This document shows, in pieces, positions 37,468 through 46,362 of a DNA stretch of 64,000 bases. This DNA is from Psychromonas ossibalaenae ATCC BAA-1528 (GTDB lineage Bacteria; Pseudomonadota; Gammaproteobacteria; Enterobacterales; Psychromonadaceae): NCBI RefSeq assembly GCF_000381745.1, contig NZ_KB906979.1, forward strand, positions 1 through 64,000, given 5' to 3'. The notes under the pieces were generated by a model, which saw nothing but the letters and a program-made list of their open reading frames with translations, was not told where the DNA came from and did not search any database. The position numbers and the translations under genes are program-made. Numbering within the stretch: position 1 is the stretch's first letter; every line of letters starts with the position of its first letter.

Positions 37468-38586
37468 ATGTCTGAACAATTATTAGTTACCCCTCTGCAT
37501 CTATTACATACTGAAATGGGCGCTAAAATGGTGCCGTTTGCCGGTTATGATATGCCGGTACAGTATGAGCTAGGGGTGCGTAAGGAGCACCTGCATTGTC
37601 GTGCACAAGCGGGGTTATTTGATGTTTCACATATGGGCCAGCTTCGCCTTTACGGAGAGAATGCAGCTAAAGAGCTGGAAGCGTTAGTACCCGTGGATAT
37701 TATTGATTTACCCGCCGGTAAGCAGCGTTATGCTTTTTTTACCAATGAGCAGGGCGGCATCAATGATGACCTGATGATAACTAATTTTGGAGATCACCTG
37801 TTCGTGGTGGTGAATGCCGCCTGTAAAGAGCAGGATATAAAACATCTACAGGACAATTTACCTGAAGATGTGGAACTTGAGGTCATTGAAGATCGTGCAT
37901 TATTAGCGCTGCAGGGGCCTCTGGCTGCTGAGGTATTAGCCCGTATTAACCCGCAGGTCAGTGATATGGTGTTTATGGATGCGTGCAGAATCGAACTAGC
38001 CGGGACAGAGTGTTATGTCAGCCGTTCAGGTTATACCGGCGAAGACGGCTACGAAATATCAGTGCCGGCGGATACCGCAGAGCAGTTAGCGCGTCAGTTG
38101 TTAGCATATAGTGAAGTTGAATGGGTTGGTCTCGGCGCGCGTGATTCGCTGCGCCTTGAATGTGGTTTATGTTTGTACGGGCACGATCTTGATCCGACGA
38201 CCACGCCGGTTGAAGCAAGCTTGCTCTGGGGGATCAGCCCTAGCCGCCGTGCAGATGGTGAACGTGCGGGTGGATTTCCAGGAGCAAATTTGATTTTAGA
38301 GCAGATCCGCACCAAGGAAGTCGCCCGTAAACGAGTTGGTTTAATCGGACATTCTAAAGCGCCGGTGCGTGAAGGTTGTCGACTATTTGATGCTGAAAAT
38401 AATGAAATAGGCATAGTCACCAGCGGTACATTTGGGCCGTCAAAGGGGGCGCCTGTCGCGATGGCTTATGTACATCGAGATTTTGCGGCGTTAGGCAGTG
38501 AAGTTTTTGCTGACGTACGTGGTAAAAAACTGCTTATGACCGTCGAGAAAATGCCGTTTGTTCCGCAGCGTTATTTCCGCGGCTGA
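37468..38586 (+). CDS. gcvT: aminomethyltransferase, glycine cleavage T protein
   Basis: A 372-residue folate enzyme that releases ammonia from aminomethyl-lipoyl-GcvH and forms 5,10-methylene-tetrahydrofolate. It has the GcvT_N domain (MVPFAGYDMPVQY, DVSHMGQ, the GQRRYAFFTN-like segment) and C-terminal barrel (VAMAYV). GGAGAA precedes the ATG. It follows the regulator by 69 bp and is probably co-transcribed with it, away from gcvH-gcvP. Confidence 0.93.
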   Translation: MSEQLLVTPLHLLHTEMGAKMVPFAGYDMPVQYELGVRKEHLHCRAQAGLFDVSHMGQLRLYGENAAKELEALVPVDIIDLPAGKQRYAFFTNEQGGINDDLMITNFGDHLFVVVNAACKEQDIKHLQDNLPEDVELEVIEDRALLALQGPLAAEVLARINPQVSDMVFMDACRIELAGTECYVSRSGYTGEDGYEISVPADTAEQLARQLLAYSEVEWVGLGARDSLRLECGLCLYGHDLDPTTTPVEASLLWGISPSRRADGERAGGFPGANLILEQIRTKEVARKRVGLIGHSKAPVREGCRLFDAENNEIGIVTSGTFGPSKGAPVAMAYVHRDFAALGSEVFADVRGKKLLMTVEKMPFVPQRYFRG

Positions 38587-38602
38587 TGACTGCCTGCTAG
38601 TC

Positions 38603-38642
38603 TAAATATAGTGTATTACCGGTCTGTAATACACTATATTTA
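38603..38642 (+). terminator. long perfect hairpin after gcvT
   Basis: TAAATATAGTGTATTAC (38603-38619) and its exact inverse (38626-38642) are separated by six bases. The 17-bp stem starts 16 bp after gcvT. There is no long T-run, so it may terminate weakly or protect the 3' end of the mRNA. Confidence 0.65.
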
Positions 38643-38838
38643 TATATTGAATGCGACCTCTACCTACGTTAAATCCAGGGTACACTTATCAACCTGCTGT
38701 TTTGTGCGACGTCATCATAATGTTGACAGGGCTGAAATATTGCCTGCATAAAAAGTAAATATGTCTATTATACAAACGTAATACATTTATTATTCATTGT
38801 ATATTTTGGCTGTTTTAATCTGAGGTGTGCTTATCAAC

Positions 38839-39030
38839 ATGCTGGTCTGCTGCTTTGTGCAGTGTCCTTACTGCGGGGAAACAATCGAAATTGTTGTTGA
38901 CTGCTCGGCCGCAGAGCAGTCTTATATTGAAGACTGCCAGGTCTGCTGCTGTCCGATAACTGTAAATGTCACTGTGCCTGAAAACCATTCTCCACTTATT
39001 GTTGTATCACATCAGGACGAGTCGTTTTAA
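38839..39030 (+). CDS. CPXCG motif cysteine-rich protein
   Basis: A 63-residue protein with the CPYCG motif and a second CC..C group (DCQVCCCP), giving two cysteine knuckles that can bind one zinc. It belongs to the small bacterial CPXCG family of unknown function, often near SAM-dependent or redox genes. GTG 38827 is an alternative start 4 codons earlier; ATG 38839 has GAGG about 12 bases upstream. The gene is alone. Confidence 0.75.
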   Translation: MLVCCFVQCPYCGETIEIVVDCSAAEQSYIEDCQVCCCPITVNVTVPENHSPLIVVSHQDESF

Positions 39031-39126
39031 TCGCATTGTAATTTTCATTTTTTATCTGTTAATAAAATGATATTGTTGATTTTTATAACTTAATTATTCA
39101 ATTTTCTTCACTTATCAGGACAAAAA

Positions 39127-39750
39127 ATGAAATTCATCAGCAAACCAATGTTTATTCTTCTCTCTTCACTACTATTTCTGGCCGCCTGCTCTGAATCGAG
39201 TATCCCTGAAGAGGGTAAACAGTATGTGCAGCTTCCTGAAAATCTGCAGGGTCAAGGTTTAGAACCTGTCACAGAAGTTTTTTCTCTAGGTTGTGGTCAC
39301 TGCCGTAAGATGGAAGACTTTATACCTGTTATAAGTGAAAAAGCTGATGCGGATATTGGTAAAATGCATATTGTATTTAATCAGTCTGCACAGTTTGCCG
39401 CTATGTTTTATTATGCGGCTGAAATGCAGTTAAAGGCAACGCCGGATCATGATTTTATGCTAGATCTGTTTAACGCCATGCAGATGTCTAAAGAAACTCC
39501 TGATGAAGAAAAGACTGCAGCTATGGCTGACGCATTTACTTCACGCGGCCTGGTTAGCCCCTTTGACTACAACGAACAGCAGAGTGCGGAATTAATTGCT
39601 AAAGTTGATGAAATAAGTCAGTTATCTCAGCGTACTAAGATTGATTCAGTACCTACTTTTGTTGTTAACGGTCGTTATCAGGTATTAGTTGCCGGGCATA
39701 AAGACCCTGCAAAAATAGCTGAGACTATTTCTTATCTTCTACAAAAATAA
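39127..39750 (+). CDS. DsbA-like thioredoxin-fold lipoprotein
   Basis: A 207-residue lipoprotein. The lipobox is LAAC with C21, followed by S, so it should go to the outer membrane. The thioredoxin-like redox motif is C56-G-H-C59 and the cis-proline loop is SVPT near residue 178. The CGHC motif is typical of DsbA-type oxidases (CPHC in E. coli). It may oxidise or isomerise disulfides in exported proteins. GACAAAAA precedes the ATG without a strong ribosome site. Confidence 0.83.
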   Translation: MKFISKPMFILLSSLLFLAACSESSIPEEGKQYVQLPENLQGQGLEPVTEVFSLGCGHCRKMEDFIPVISEKADADIGKMHIVFNQSAQFAAMFYYAAEMQLKATPDHDFMLDLFNAMQMSKETPDEEKTAAMADAFTSRGLVSPFDYNEQQSAELIAKVDEISQLSQRTKIDSVPTFVVNGRYQVLVAGHKDPAKIAETISYLLQK

Positions 39751-40049
39751 TTACGAGCCTAATACAAGATAGTACGGGTATTTTTTTACTATAAATACCC
39801 GCACTTTTTGTGGATCACAACTTCTGCAAAGCTCCTGTCAACAAGCTGCATAAACGCTTCGTTATCCTCAGTAAAACAACCATACCTCACTTCTGATATT
39901 CACCCTGTAAGGTTAAACAGATATTAATCTAGACCGCTGTCACACCTGTCTGCCGCAAAGAAAATTTATAGTGGAAGTAAATGGTTTAAAACAGAAAGTA
40001 ATGTACAGTTATATTCATAGCATTGAATACAAGGTTAACGCATATCATA

Positions 40050-41720
40050 ATGGACGATATTGAGAATACTTTACTGCCGGTTTTGAGCGTCACAAACGGG
40101 GTTATTACAGCTTGTAATGAGGTGTTTACGGAACTGATTGGTTTTACCAGTACTGAAATTGTCTCGTCTCGTTTACAAGATAAATTATCAATAACCGCTG
40201 ATCTAGGTTCTGCAGTAGTTAATCTTGAACAGCTGTCTGCAGCTGCCGCTGTTAACAAATCCGGTATCTTTGCCAAAGCAACGATAATAGATAGATTTCA
40301 TTACCAGCTGCCCGTTAAAGTGCACTGCATTTGTGACGGGGGGGATGCTGAGTCGTTCAAATTATACTTACGCGTTCTGGATAACAAGTCCATCGATCCG
40401 ATTAGTGCTCTTCCAAACGGCTGGGCTATCAGCTCCAGAGCCAACTACCTGCTTCATACTCCTGTGACCGCAATCAGTAATCTGGTTCTGGTAATATTAA
40501 GTGTGGATAATTTTTCGACTATAAATTTCCGCTACGGTTATGATGTTGGTGATAACTATTTAGCTGTACTGGGGAAAATGCTGCAAAAAACGGCTAAAAA
40601 ATTTGGACTGGTTGTGCGTTACTCTAATGCTAAATACGGCGTTCTAATCGAGGACTATGAGAATTTATCCGATACGGCTTTATCGGCACATGTCATCCGC
40701 CTGTGTGAAAGTCTATGCAGTTTAACTGCAAATCCAGTTCAATTAGCTAACGGTGTTAAAATCAGTAAGTCTTTCAGTATCGGAGTTAGTGCACAACGAA
40801 CATCCTATGACAGCTACCTTTCTATGGAAATAGCCGCTGAAACAGCATTGCTTGAAGCCAAAAAATACAGTATTTCAAAGTACTGTCTGGCCACTGATCA
40901 AACCAGTGATGATCTGCTGACCACTAAGTTAATAATTGATGAGTTTCCGTATGCTATAGAGCAGTGTCAGATCAAAATATATTACCAGCCTCAGTACGAA
41001 CTCAGCAGCGGGCATCTTATCGGTTTTGAGGCGCTGTCACGCTGGTTTCATAATAAGCTGGGTAATATTAGGCCGGACATATTTGTTGCCATTGCCGAAG
41101 ATATCGGTTTACATTTTGAGTTTGATCTATGGGTTTTTACTCAGGTGTGTTCGCAGATAGCCGCATGGCGGGAGCAGGGCATTAACTCGCCGAGAGTTGC
41201 TGTCAATTTTTCATTTAAAACGCTGGAAATGACTACCTTTATCTCACGTATCAGCGCTATCATCAGGCAGACAAACTGCCCGGCAGAACTGCTTGAAGTT
41301 GAAGTTACCGAAACCAGTTCTATTAATAATTTAAAAGTCCTGCACGATAATGTTGTCCAGATTAGGGAGCTGGGGATAAATATTGCGGTGGATGATTTCG
41401 GCTGCGGCTACTCGTCATTAAGCCTGATACGTACTTTTCATTTATCGCTCAACAAGCTGAAACTTGATCGGACTTTAATCGAGAATATTTGTAATACTTC
41501 ATTAGACCGGGAATTTGCCAAACATATTATTGATCTGGGTAAGGTGTTACAAGTGAAAGTACTGGCTGAAGGGGTAGAAACACTTGAACAGCACGAGGTG
41601 CTTGAGGTGCTTGGCTGTGATTATGCGCAGGGCTATTATTTTGATAAAGCACTGGCTGCGAGGGAAACTGCACAGTTAATATGCAGTGAATCCCAGCAGG
41701 AAAACATCGCTTTTTATTGA
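40050..41720 (+). CDS. degenerate GGDEF and intact EAL protein
   Basis: A 556-residue cytoplasmic protein: PAS-like segment (1-115), GGDEF domain (150-285) and EAL domain (300-545). The GGDEF signature is replaced by NAKYG (RYSNAKYGVLIE), so it cannot make c-di-GMP. The EAL domain keeps GFEALSRW, the metal/catalytic DDFGCGYSSL and LAEGVET, so it is predicted to hydrolyse c-di-GMP. TTG 40023 is an alternative start. GGDEF remnants often act as GTP-binding allosteric parts in such enzymes. It is monocistronic. Confidence 0.85.
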   Translation: MDDIENTLLPVLSVTNGVITACNEVFTELIGFTSTEIVSSRLQDKLSITADLGSAVVNLEQLSAAAAVNKSGIFAKATIIDRFHYQLPVKVHCICDGGDAESFKLYLRVLDNKSIDPISALPNGWAISSRANYLLHTPVTAISNLVLVILSVDNFSTINFRYGYDVGDNYLAVLGKMLQKTAKKFGLVVRYSNAKYGVLIEDYENLSDTALSAHVIRLCESLCSLTANPVQLANGVKISKSFSIGVSAQRTSYDSYLSMEIAAETALLEAKKYSISKYCLATDQTSDDLLTTKLIIDEFPYAIEQCQIKIYYQPQYELSSGHLIGFEALSRWFHNKLGNIRPDIFVAIAEDIGLHFEFDLWVFTQVCSQIAAWREQGINSPRVAVNFSFKTLEMTTFISRISAIIRQTNCPAELLEVEVTETSSINNLKVLHDNVVQIRELGINIAVDDFGCGYSSLSLIRTFHLSLNKLKLDRTLIENICNTSLDREFAKHIIDLGKVLQVKVLAEGVETLEQHEVLEVLGCDYAQGYYFDKALAARETAQLICSESQQENIAFY

Positions 41721-41786
41721 GTTTCCTGCAGCTGCGTCGGGCGCTGTTAACTACCAGAGCGGTTGTCCTGGTAGCTAACACTTTGA

Positions 41787-42881
41787 TTAACGCTGTTCTA
41801 ACGGGTATGAGCGGTAACTCCACATTCCGTAAACGCGCAGCGCATCGCGGTAAATACCAAGCAGCTCTGTATCACTTGGTGTTTTTAACTCTTGCAGCGG
41901 CTGATCTGCTCCTGCAATAGTATCAAAAGTAATATCTACAGGTCCGGTTTTCCATGAGGCAACTTCAAACAGTGCCTGACCGCGTCGAACGTGGCTGGCT
42001 GAGCTTATAATTGTGGCATGATCAATATTATGTCTTGCTAATGCATAACTGCTGTACAGCGCATTCTCAACGGTACTTCTGGCGTAGTTATCTTCAATAA
42101 GACGCGAACGGTTTATGCCGTGTTCGACTAACCAGTCAGCCATTAATTTACCTTCTGTTTTATGGTTTTTCGGCACCCCGCCTGTGGTAATGATATATGA
42201 ATCCGGTTGTTTTTTGGCCATTGCTAAGGTGATATTAAGCCGGTCAATTAATATATCATGCATAGAGCCGTCAGGGTTTAAAGCATAACCTAAAGTGACA
42301 ATAGCCGTTTTTCCCTTATGTTGGACATCTGCCTGGTTTTTTAGCGGAGTCTGTACGATACGGTCAACCGTTGACATGATCTTTTTAAGATCTTTAACCC
42401 TGCCTTCATTGATATTTTGTAAAGCATTAAGGTGTTTTTGTACTGCTTGTTTATTATTTTTAAAGTGCTGCCATACTGCCAGGTATGAGTGTGCATCCAG
42501 GTCATTTGGTGCGGCAGTTAATACTTTTTCAAACAGTTCAATTGCTCTGTCTATATTACTGTTATAAACCTGAGCGTTAGCGGCAGAAATAAGAAGATCT
42601 GTTCTGTAAGGCTCTATTTCATAGGCCTGTAGAAGACGCTCTGTTATCAGCTCCATACTGCTCGGCATTTTTGCGGTAAAACCGGCATGGGAGATGCGGG
42701 CTGGAGACTTAAATGTCTGATAGGCCTCATTTAATAACTGTTCAACAACCTGACGTTTGGAAGTAAATTGACTGAGTTCAATATCTGACTGAATACTCTC
42801 AGGAGAAGCTGCCGCTGTATTAACGAAAACAGCACTGGATAGGACCAGCGTAAAGGGAATAAGTAATTTTGTACGTTTCAT
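41787..42881 (-). CDS. YdcF/DUF218-family protein with TPR-like N-terminus
   Basis: A 364-residue protein with a signal peptide (LLIPFTLVLSSAVFVNTAAA). Residues 85-160 look like TPR helices (DRAIELFEKVLTAAPNDLDA). Residues 190-340 match the DUF218/YdcF/SanA fold: KTAIVTLGYALNPDG, IITTGGVPKN, HGINRSRLIEDNYARSTVENA. SanA and ElyC affect envelope permeability and the undecaprenyl lipid cycle, so an envelope role is possible. The long N-terminal extension is unusual. Confidence 0.75.
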   Translation of the reverse strand: MKRTKLLIPFTLVLSSAVFVNTAAASPESIQSDIELSQFTSKRQVVEQLLNEAYQTFKSPARISHAGFTAKMPSSMELITERLLQAYEIEPYRTDLLISAANAQVYNSNIDRAIELFEKVLTAAPNDLDAHSYLAVWQHFKNNKQAVQKHLNALQNINEGRVKDLKKIMSTVDRIVQTPLKNQADVQHKGKTAIVTLGYALNPDGSMHDILIDRLNITLAMAKKQPDSYIITTGGVPKNHKTEGKLMADWLVEHGINRSRLIEDNYARSTVENALYSSYALARHNIDHATIISSASHVRRGQALFEVASWKTGPVDITFDTIAGADQPLQELKTPSDTELLGIYRDALRVYGMWSYRSYPLEQR

Positions 42882-43197
42882 TGTTAACCTTTTAATTATT
42901 GATTTTGCTAGGTAAAGCAGCTGAATTGTACTTTGTTTAATGCAGTGGTACAGTTAATTTACATAGCGAATTTATTGTATGGTTAATGGCTGTTATTTGT
43001 CTTAAATCTGCTCAAAAGAGATACGCTGTAATTTTCATTGTGCAGTTTATGTAAACAATATTTTTCTTTCTGTCGTATATATCACCAATATAGCTTTATG
43101 TATTATTACTTCAAGTCGCGGAGAGTTACAAAACAGCGTAACTCTCCGTTAGCATTATTTAAATTAGTGAAACTAATAGAATCAATTGAGGGTTAAA

Positions 43198-43917
43198 ATG
43201 AAGAAGTTAATTGTAATTACCGGAGCAAGTTCAGGTATCGGTGCAGCCATCGCTAAACGTTTCAGTAAAGAAGGGCATCCGCTTTTATTACTGGCACGCC
43301 GCATTGATAAATTAGAAGCACTGCAGCTGCCGGATATGTTGTGTGAAAGAGTAGATGTTACTGATAAAAAGAGTTTTGAAGTTGCCATTAAAAAAGCTGA
43401 AGCAGTTTATGGACCTGCTGACTGTCTGGTAAATAACGCAGGTAAAATGTTATTAGGTCAAATTGATACTCAGGACTCATCGGAGTGGAAAAGTATGTTT
43501 GATGTAAACGTGATCGGACTTTTAAACGGCCTGCAGGCTGTGCTTGCCCCGATGAAAGAGCGTAACTGCGGTACAGTTATCAATATCAGCTCCATTGCCG
43601 GACGTAAAACATTTGCTAATCATGCTGCCTACTGCGGCACAAAATTCGCTGTGCATGCGATTTCTGAAAATGTTCGTGAAGAAGTTGCAGACTCAAATGT
43701 ACGGGTAACAACTATTGCTCCGGGAGCTGTGGAAACAGAACTGCTGTCGCATACTAGCTCGACTGAAATTAAAGATGGTTATGATTCATGGAAAGAGTCC
43801 ATGGGCGGGGTCCTGAAAGCAGATGATATTGCCCGTTCAGTGTTTTTTGCTTATCAGCAGCCGCAAGGGGTTTGTATCCGTGAAATTGTGGTAGCTCCGA
43901 CTCGTCAGCAGCCGTAA
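43198..43917 (+). CDS. short-chain dehydrogenase/reductase
   Basis: A 239-residue classical SDR. It has TGASSGIG (8-15) for the nucleotide, NNAG (79-82), the catalytic S131/S132, Y145 and K149 (YCGTK), and PG at 182-183 region (IAPGAVETEL). The closest type is YdfG/serine 3-dehydrogenase-like NADP-dependent oxidoreductases. ATG 43198 is used; the frame extends to TTG 43186. A terminator follows. The substrate is not known. Confidence 0.85.
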   Translation: MKKLIVITGASSGIGAAIAKRFSKEGHPLLLLARRIDKLEALQLPDMLCERVDVTDKKSFEVAIKKAEAVYGPADCLVNNAGKMLLGQIDTQDSSEWKSMFDVNVIGLLNGLQAVLAPMKERNCGTVINISSIAGRKTFANHAAYCGTKFAVHAISENVREEVADSNVRVTTIAPGAVETELLSHTSSTEIKDGYDSWKESMGGVLKADDIARSVFFAYQQPQGVCIREIVVAPTRQQP

Positions 43918-43960
43918 TTATTTAGCAGGTATTTTTGCCGGCTTGTGCACAGGTAAAAAA

Positions 43961-43997
43961 AAGTCAGCCTTGAATGGATATTTCATGGCTGATTTTT
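43961..43997. terminator. bidirectional terminator
   Basis: TCAGCC (43964-43969) pairs with GGCTGA (43987-43992), extended by TGAA/TTCA inside and A/T runs outside. It separates the convergent SDR and punC genes. Confidence 0.75.
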
Positions 43998-44071
43998 ATG
44001 CACATGCGAACTTTGCTGTTTATTCACATTGAACCCTCCCTGGTCCACTTTAAACTTAAATTTTGATAAAT

Positions 44072-45307
44072 TTATTGAGCTGTTTGGGCCTGCTGCTGTG
44101 TTTTAGCGCTTTTAGCAACTAGCGGATATGCAAGTATTACAATTCCCGCCTGAAGGAGCATTACTGTTGTCATTGCCACTAAGCCGTAACCGCTGATAAA
44201 TGCCGATACCAGACCACTGGCGATAACACAAAGCATCATCTGTAGAAAGTTCATTAATCCAGATGCAGATGCGCTGTTTTCTTTAAAGTCAGATAAAGCA
44301 CTGTTAGCAACAATCGGATAAATTGCACCATTTGCCGCTGCCATAAAGCACATTAGAGCCAGGAAAGGTACGATAGAGGTGCTGGTAAAATTGACAGCAA
44401 CAATAAACATAAGCAGTACACTGACAGTGAACAGCTTTAATAACCACGGCAGTATTACTGCTGGTTCATGCTTGTTTAATAAAACTCGGCAGGTATAACC
44501 ACCAACGATAAAGGCGATAGTTTGCGGTACATAGCTTAGGCCGATATCAGCGCCTGAGTAACCCATGCTGGTCATTACAAAAGGAGAACCGGTCAGCCAT
44601 GCAAAAAAAGCTGCTGAACAGGCTGCATAAATGAGCATATTGCCGGTGAATTTTTTTGACTGCAGAATAGTTTTGTACGACTGAAACACATTTAATGGTT
44701 TTGAGGCCGGTGACAACTTTGCTGATTGAAGCGGTGCTGCAGACTGCGGTAGTGTAAAATCAATTAAGCTGCTGCGCAGGATCAGTACTGCACCAATGGC
44801 AACTAACGAGTAGAAAATAGACTGCCAGCCAAACTGTGCTTCAAGCACAGCACCTAATAGCGGCGCTAAGGCTGGTGATAATGCAACTAGCGGCATTACC
44901 GTTGCAAATATACGCTGCGAAGTTTTTGAATCATATTTTTCGATGACAAATGATTGCCATATTATTGTGGAGCCGCAGGCGCCGACTGCCTGAATAAAAC
45001 GACCGAATAACAGTACTTCAATACTGCTGGAAAAAGCACAAATAACACTACCGATAATGAAAATTATTAAACTTGAACATAATACTAGTTTTTTTCCGAA
45101 ACGTTTTGCTAAAGGTCCGTATACCAGCTGTCCGCCTGCCATCCCTAATAGGAATATAGTCAATGACCAGCCTATTAAGCTCTCATTTGTTTGTAAATCC
45201 TGACGAATAATATCAAAAGCAGGCAGATACATATCTGTTGCTAAAAAGCCCAGCATACTAAGTCCGGCTAACCAGATATACGGAATTACGGTTTTTTCTT
45301 TTGTCAT
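44072..45307 (-). CDS. punC: purine nucleoside MFS exporter PunC-like
   Basis: A 411-residue, 12-helix MFS protein strikingly like E. coli PunC (YdhC): WLAGLSMLGFLATDMYLPAF, ALAPLLGAVLEAQFGWQ, AACSAAFFAWLTGSPFVM, and ANGAIYPIV. Motif A is GPLAKRFGKK. PunC exports (or moves) purine nucleosides such as adenosine. It is divergent from a clear PunR homologue, as in E. coli, which strengthens the call. Confidence 0.87.
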   Translation of the reverse strand: MTKEKTVIPYIWLAGLSMLGFLATDMYLPAFDIIRQDLQTNESLIGWSLTIFLLGMAGGQLVYGPLAKRFGKKLVLCSSLIIFIIGSVICAFSSSIEVLLFGRFIQAVGACGSTIIWQSFVIEKYDSKTSQRIFATVMPLVALSPALAPLLGAVLEAQFGWQSIFYSLVAIGAVLILRSSLIDFTLPQSAAPLQSAKLSPASKPLNVFQSYKTILQSKKFTGNMLIYAACSAAFFAWLTGSPFVMTSMGYSGADIGLSYVPQTIAFIVGGYTCRVLLNKHEPAVILPWLLKLFTVSVLLMFIVAVNFTSTSIVPFLALMCFMAAANGAIYPIVANSALSDFKENSASASGLMNFLQMMLCVIASGLVSAFISGYGLVAMTTVMLLQAGIVILAYPLVAKSAKTQQQAQTAQ

Positions 45308-45360
45308 TGTTACCTCTGAAATAATAAATTTTCCACAGTTTATTCTTGCTATTTAGTATT

Positions 45361-45380
45361 GTGAAACGGTATATTTTCAC
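45361..45380. promoter_or_regulatory. candidate PunR operator
   Basis: GTGAAA (45361-45366) and TTTCAC (45375-45380) are a perfect dyad with 8 bases between. It is 54 bp from punC and 27 bp from punR, where a LysR operator is expected. Confidence 0.5.
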
Positions 45381-45406
45381 TATTCCTTTCAAAATAATTG
45401 ATGCGT

Positions 45407-46309
45407 ATGTTTTCCAACCAAGATCTTGTTGTTATTGATACTGTCGCGCGGCGCGGCAGTTTTTCAGCCGCTGCTGATGAGCTGCATAAAGTGCCGAGTG
45501 CTATAAGTTACACCGTTAAATCGATCGAAAATAAATTAAATGTGGTCCTGTTTAAACGTCTGCACCGCAAAGTACAACTAACCCCTGCGGGTGATTATTT
45601 TGTAGAGCAGGCGAGGCTGCTGTTGAAGCAGATGGATGATATAAAATTTCAAACCCAGCGGGTTGCTAATGGATGGCAGAGCAGTGTATCTATTGCACTG
45701 GATAATGTGGTACGCGAAGCCAGCGTGAACCAGCTGGTAAAGGATTTTTACGATGAATTTCCCGATGTTGAGCTGCTGCTTACCATGGAAGTATTTAACG
45801 GAGTGTGGGATGCTTTAGCTGACGGCCGTGCGGACATTGCTATTGGTGCAACAGCTTCTGTACCGATTGCTGGAAATATATCTTATCGTGCTATGGGCTC
45901 TCTTTCATGGGATTTTGTAGTAAGTGCCGATCATGAATTAGCCGCATACAGTGAGCCGCTAAAAGAGAGTGAGCTTATAAGTTACCCATGTATCTGTTTA
46001 GATGATAGTTCACGCAAACTTCCAAAACGAACGACCTGGCTTCTGGATAATCAGAGACGTTTGGTTGTGCCAAACTGGCACAGTGCTGAACAGTGTTTTA
46101 TTGCCGGCCTGGGAATTGGTATTATGCCGTCGCATCGTTCAAGACCGCTGGTGGAGAAAGGGGTCTTGATTGAACGGACATTACTGAAACCGCACCCGAA
46201 CAGCCCCTGCTGTCTGGCCTGGAATAATGACAGCTTAAATCCAGCTGTTATCTGGTTATTGAATTACCTCGGTGACAGTGAAAAACTACATGCAGAATGG
46301 CTTTGTTAG
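45407..46309 (+). CDS. punR: LysR-type regulator PunR
   Basis: A 300-residue LysR protein very similar to E. coli PunR (YdhB): GSFSAAADELHKVPSAISYT, EVFNGVWDALADGRADIAIG, LPKRTTWLLDNQRR and WLLNYLGDSE. In E. coli it senses adenosine and activates punC. ATG 45407 aligns with the E. coli start (MxSxxxLxVxD); TTG 45398 and ATG 45401 are also open. It is divergent from punC. Confidence 0.88.
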   Translation: MFSNQDLVVIDTVARRGSFSAAADELHKVPSAISYTVKSIENKLNVVLFKRLHRKVQLTPAGDYFVEQARLLLKQMDDIKFQTQRVANGWQSSVSIALDNVVREASVNQLVKDFYDEFPDVELLLTMEVFNGVWDALADGRADIAIGATASVPIAGNISYRAMGSLSWDFVVSADHELAAYSEPLKESELISYPCICLDDSSRKLPKRTTWLLDNQRRLVVPNWHSAEQCFIAGLGIGIMPSHRSRPLVEKGVLIERTLLKPHPNSPCCLAWNNDSLNPAVIWLLNYLGDSEKLHAEWLC

Positions 46310-46362
46310 TGACTCATTGTTTGCTTTTTCTGCGGGGAGAAAGCTCCGTAAACAGCCCGAAA

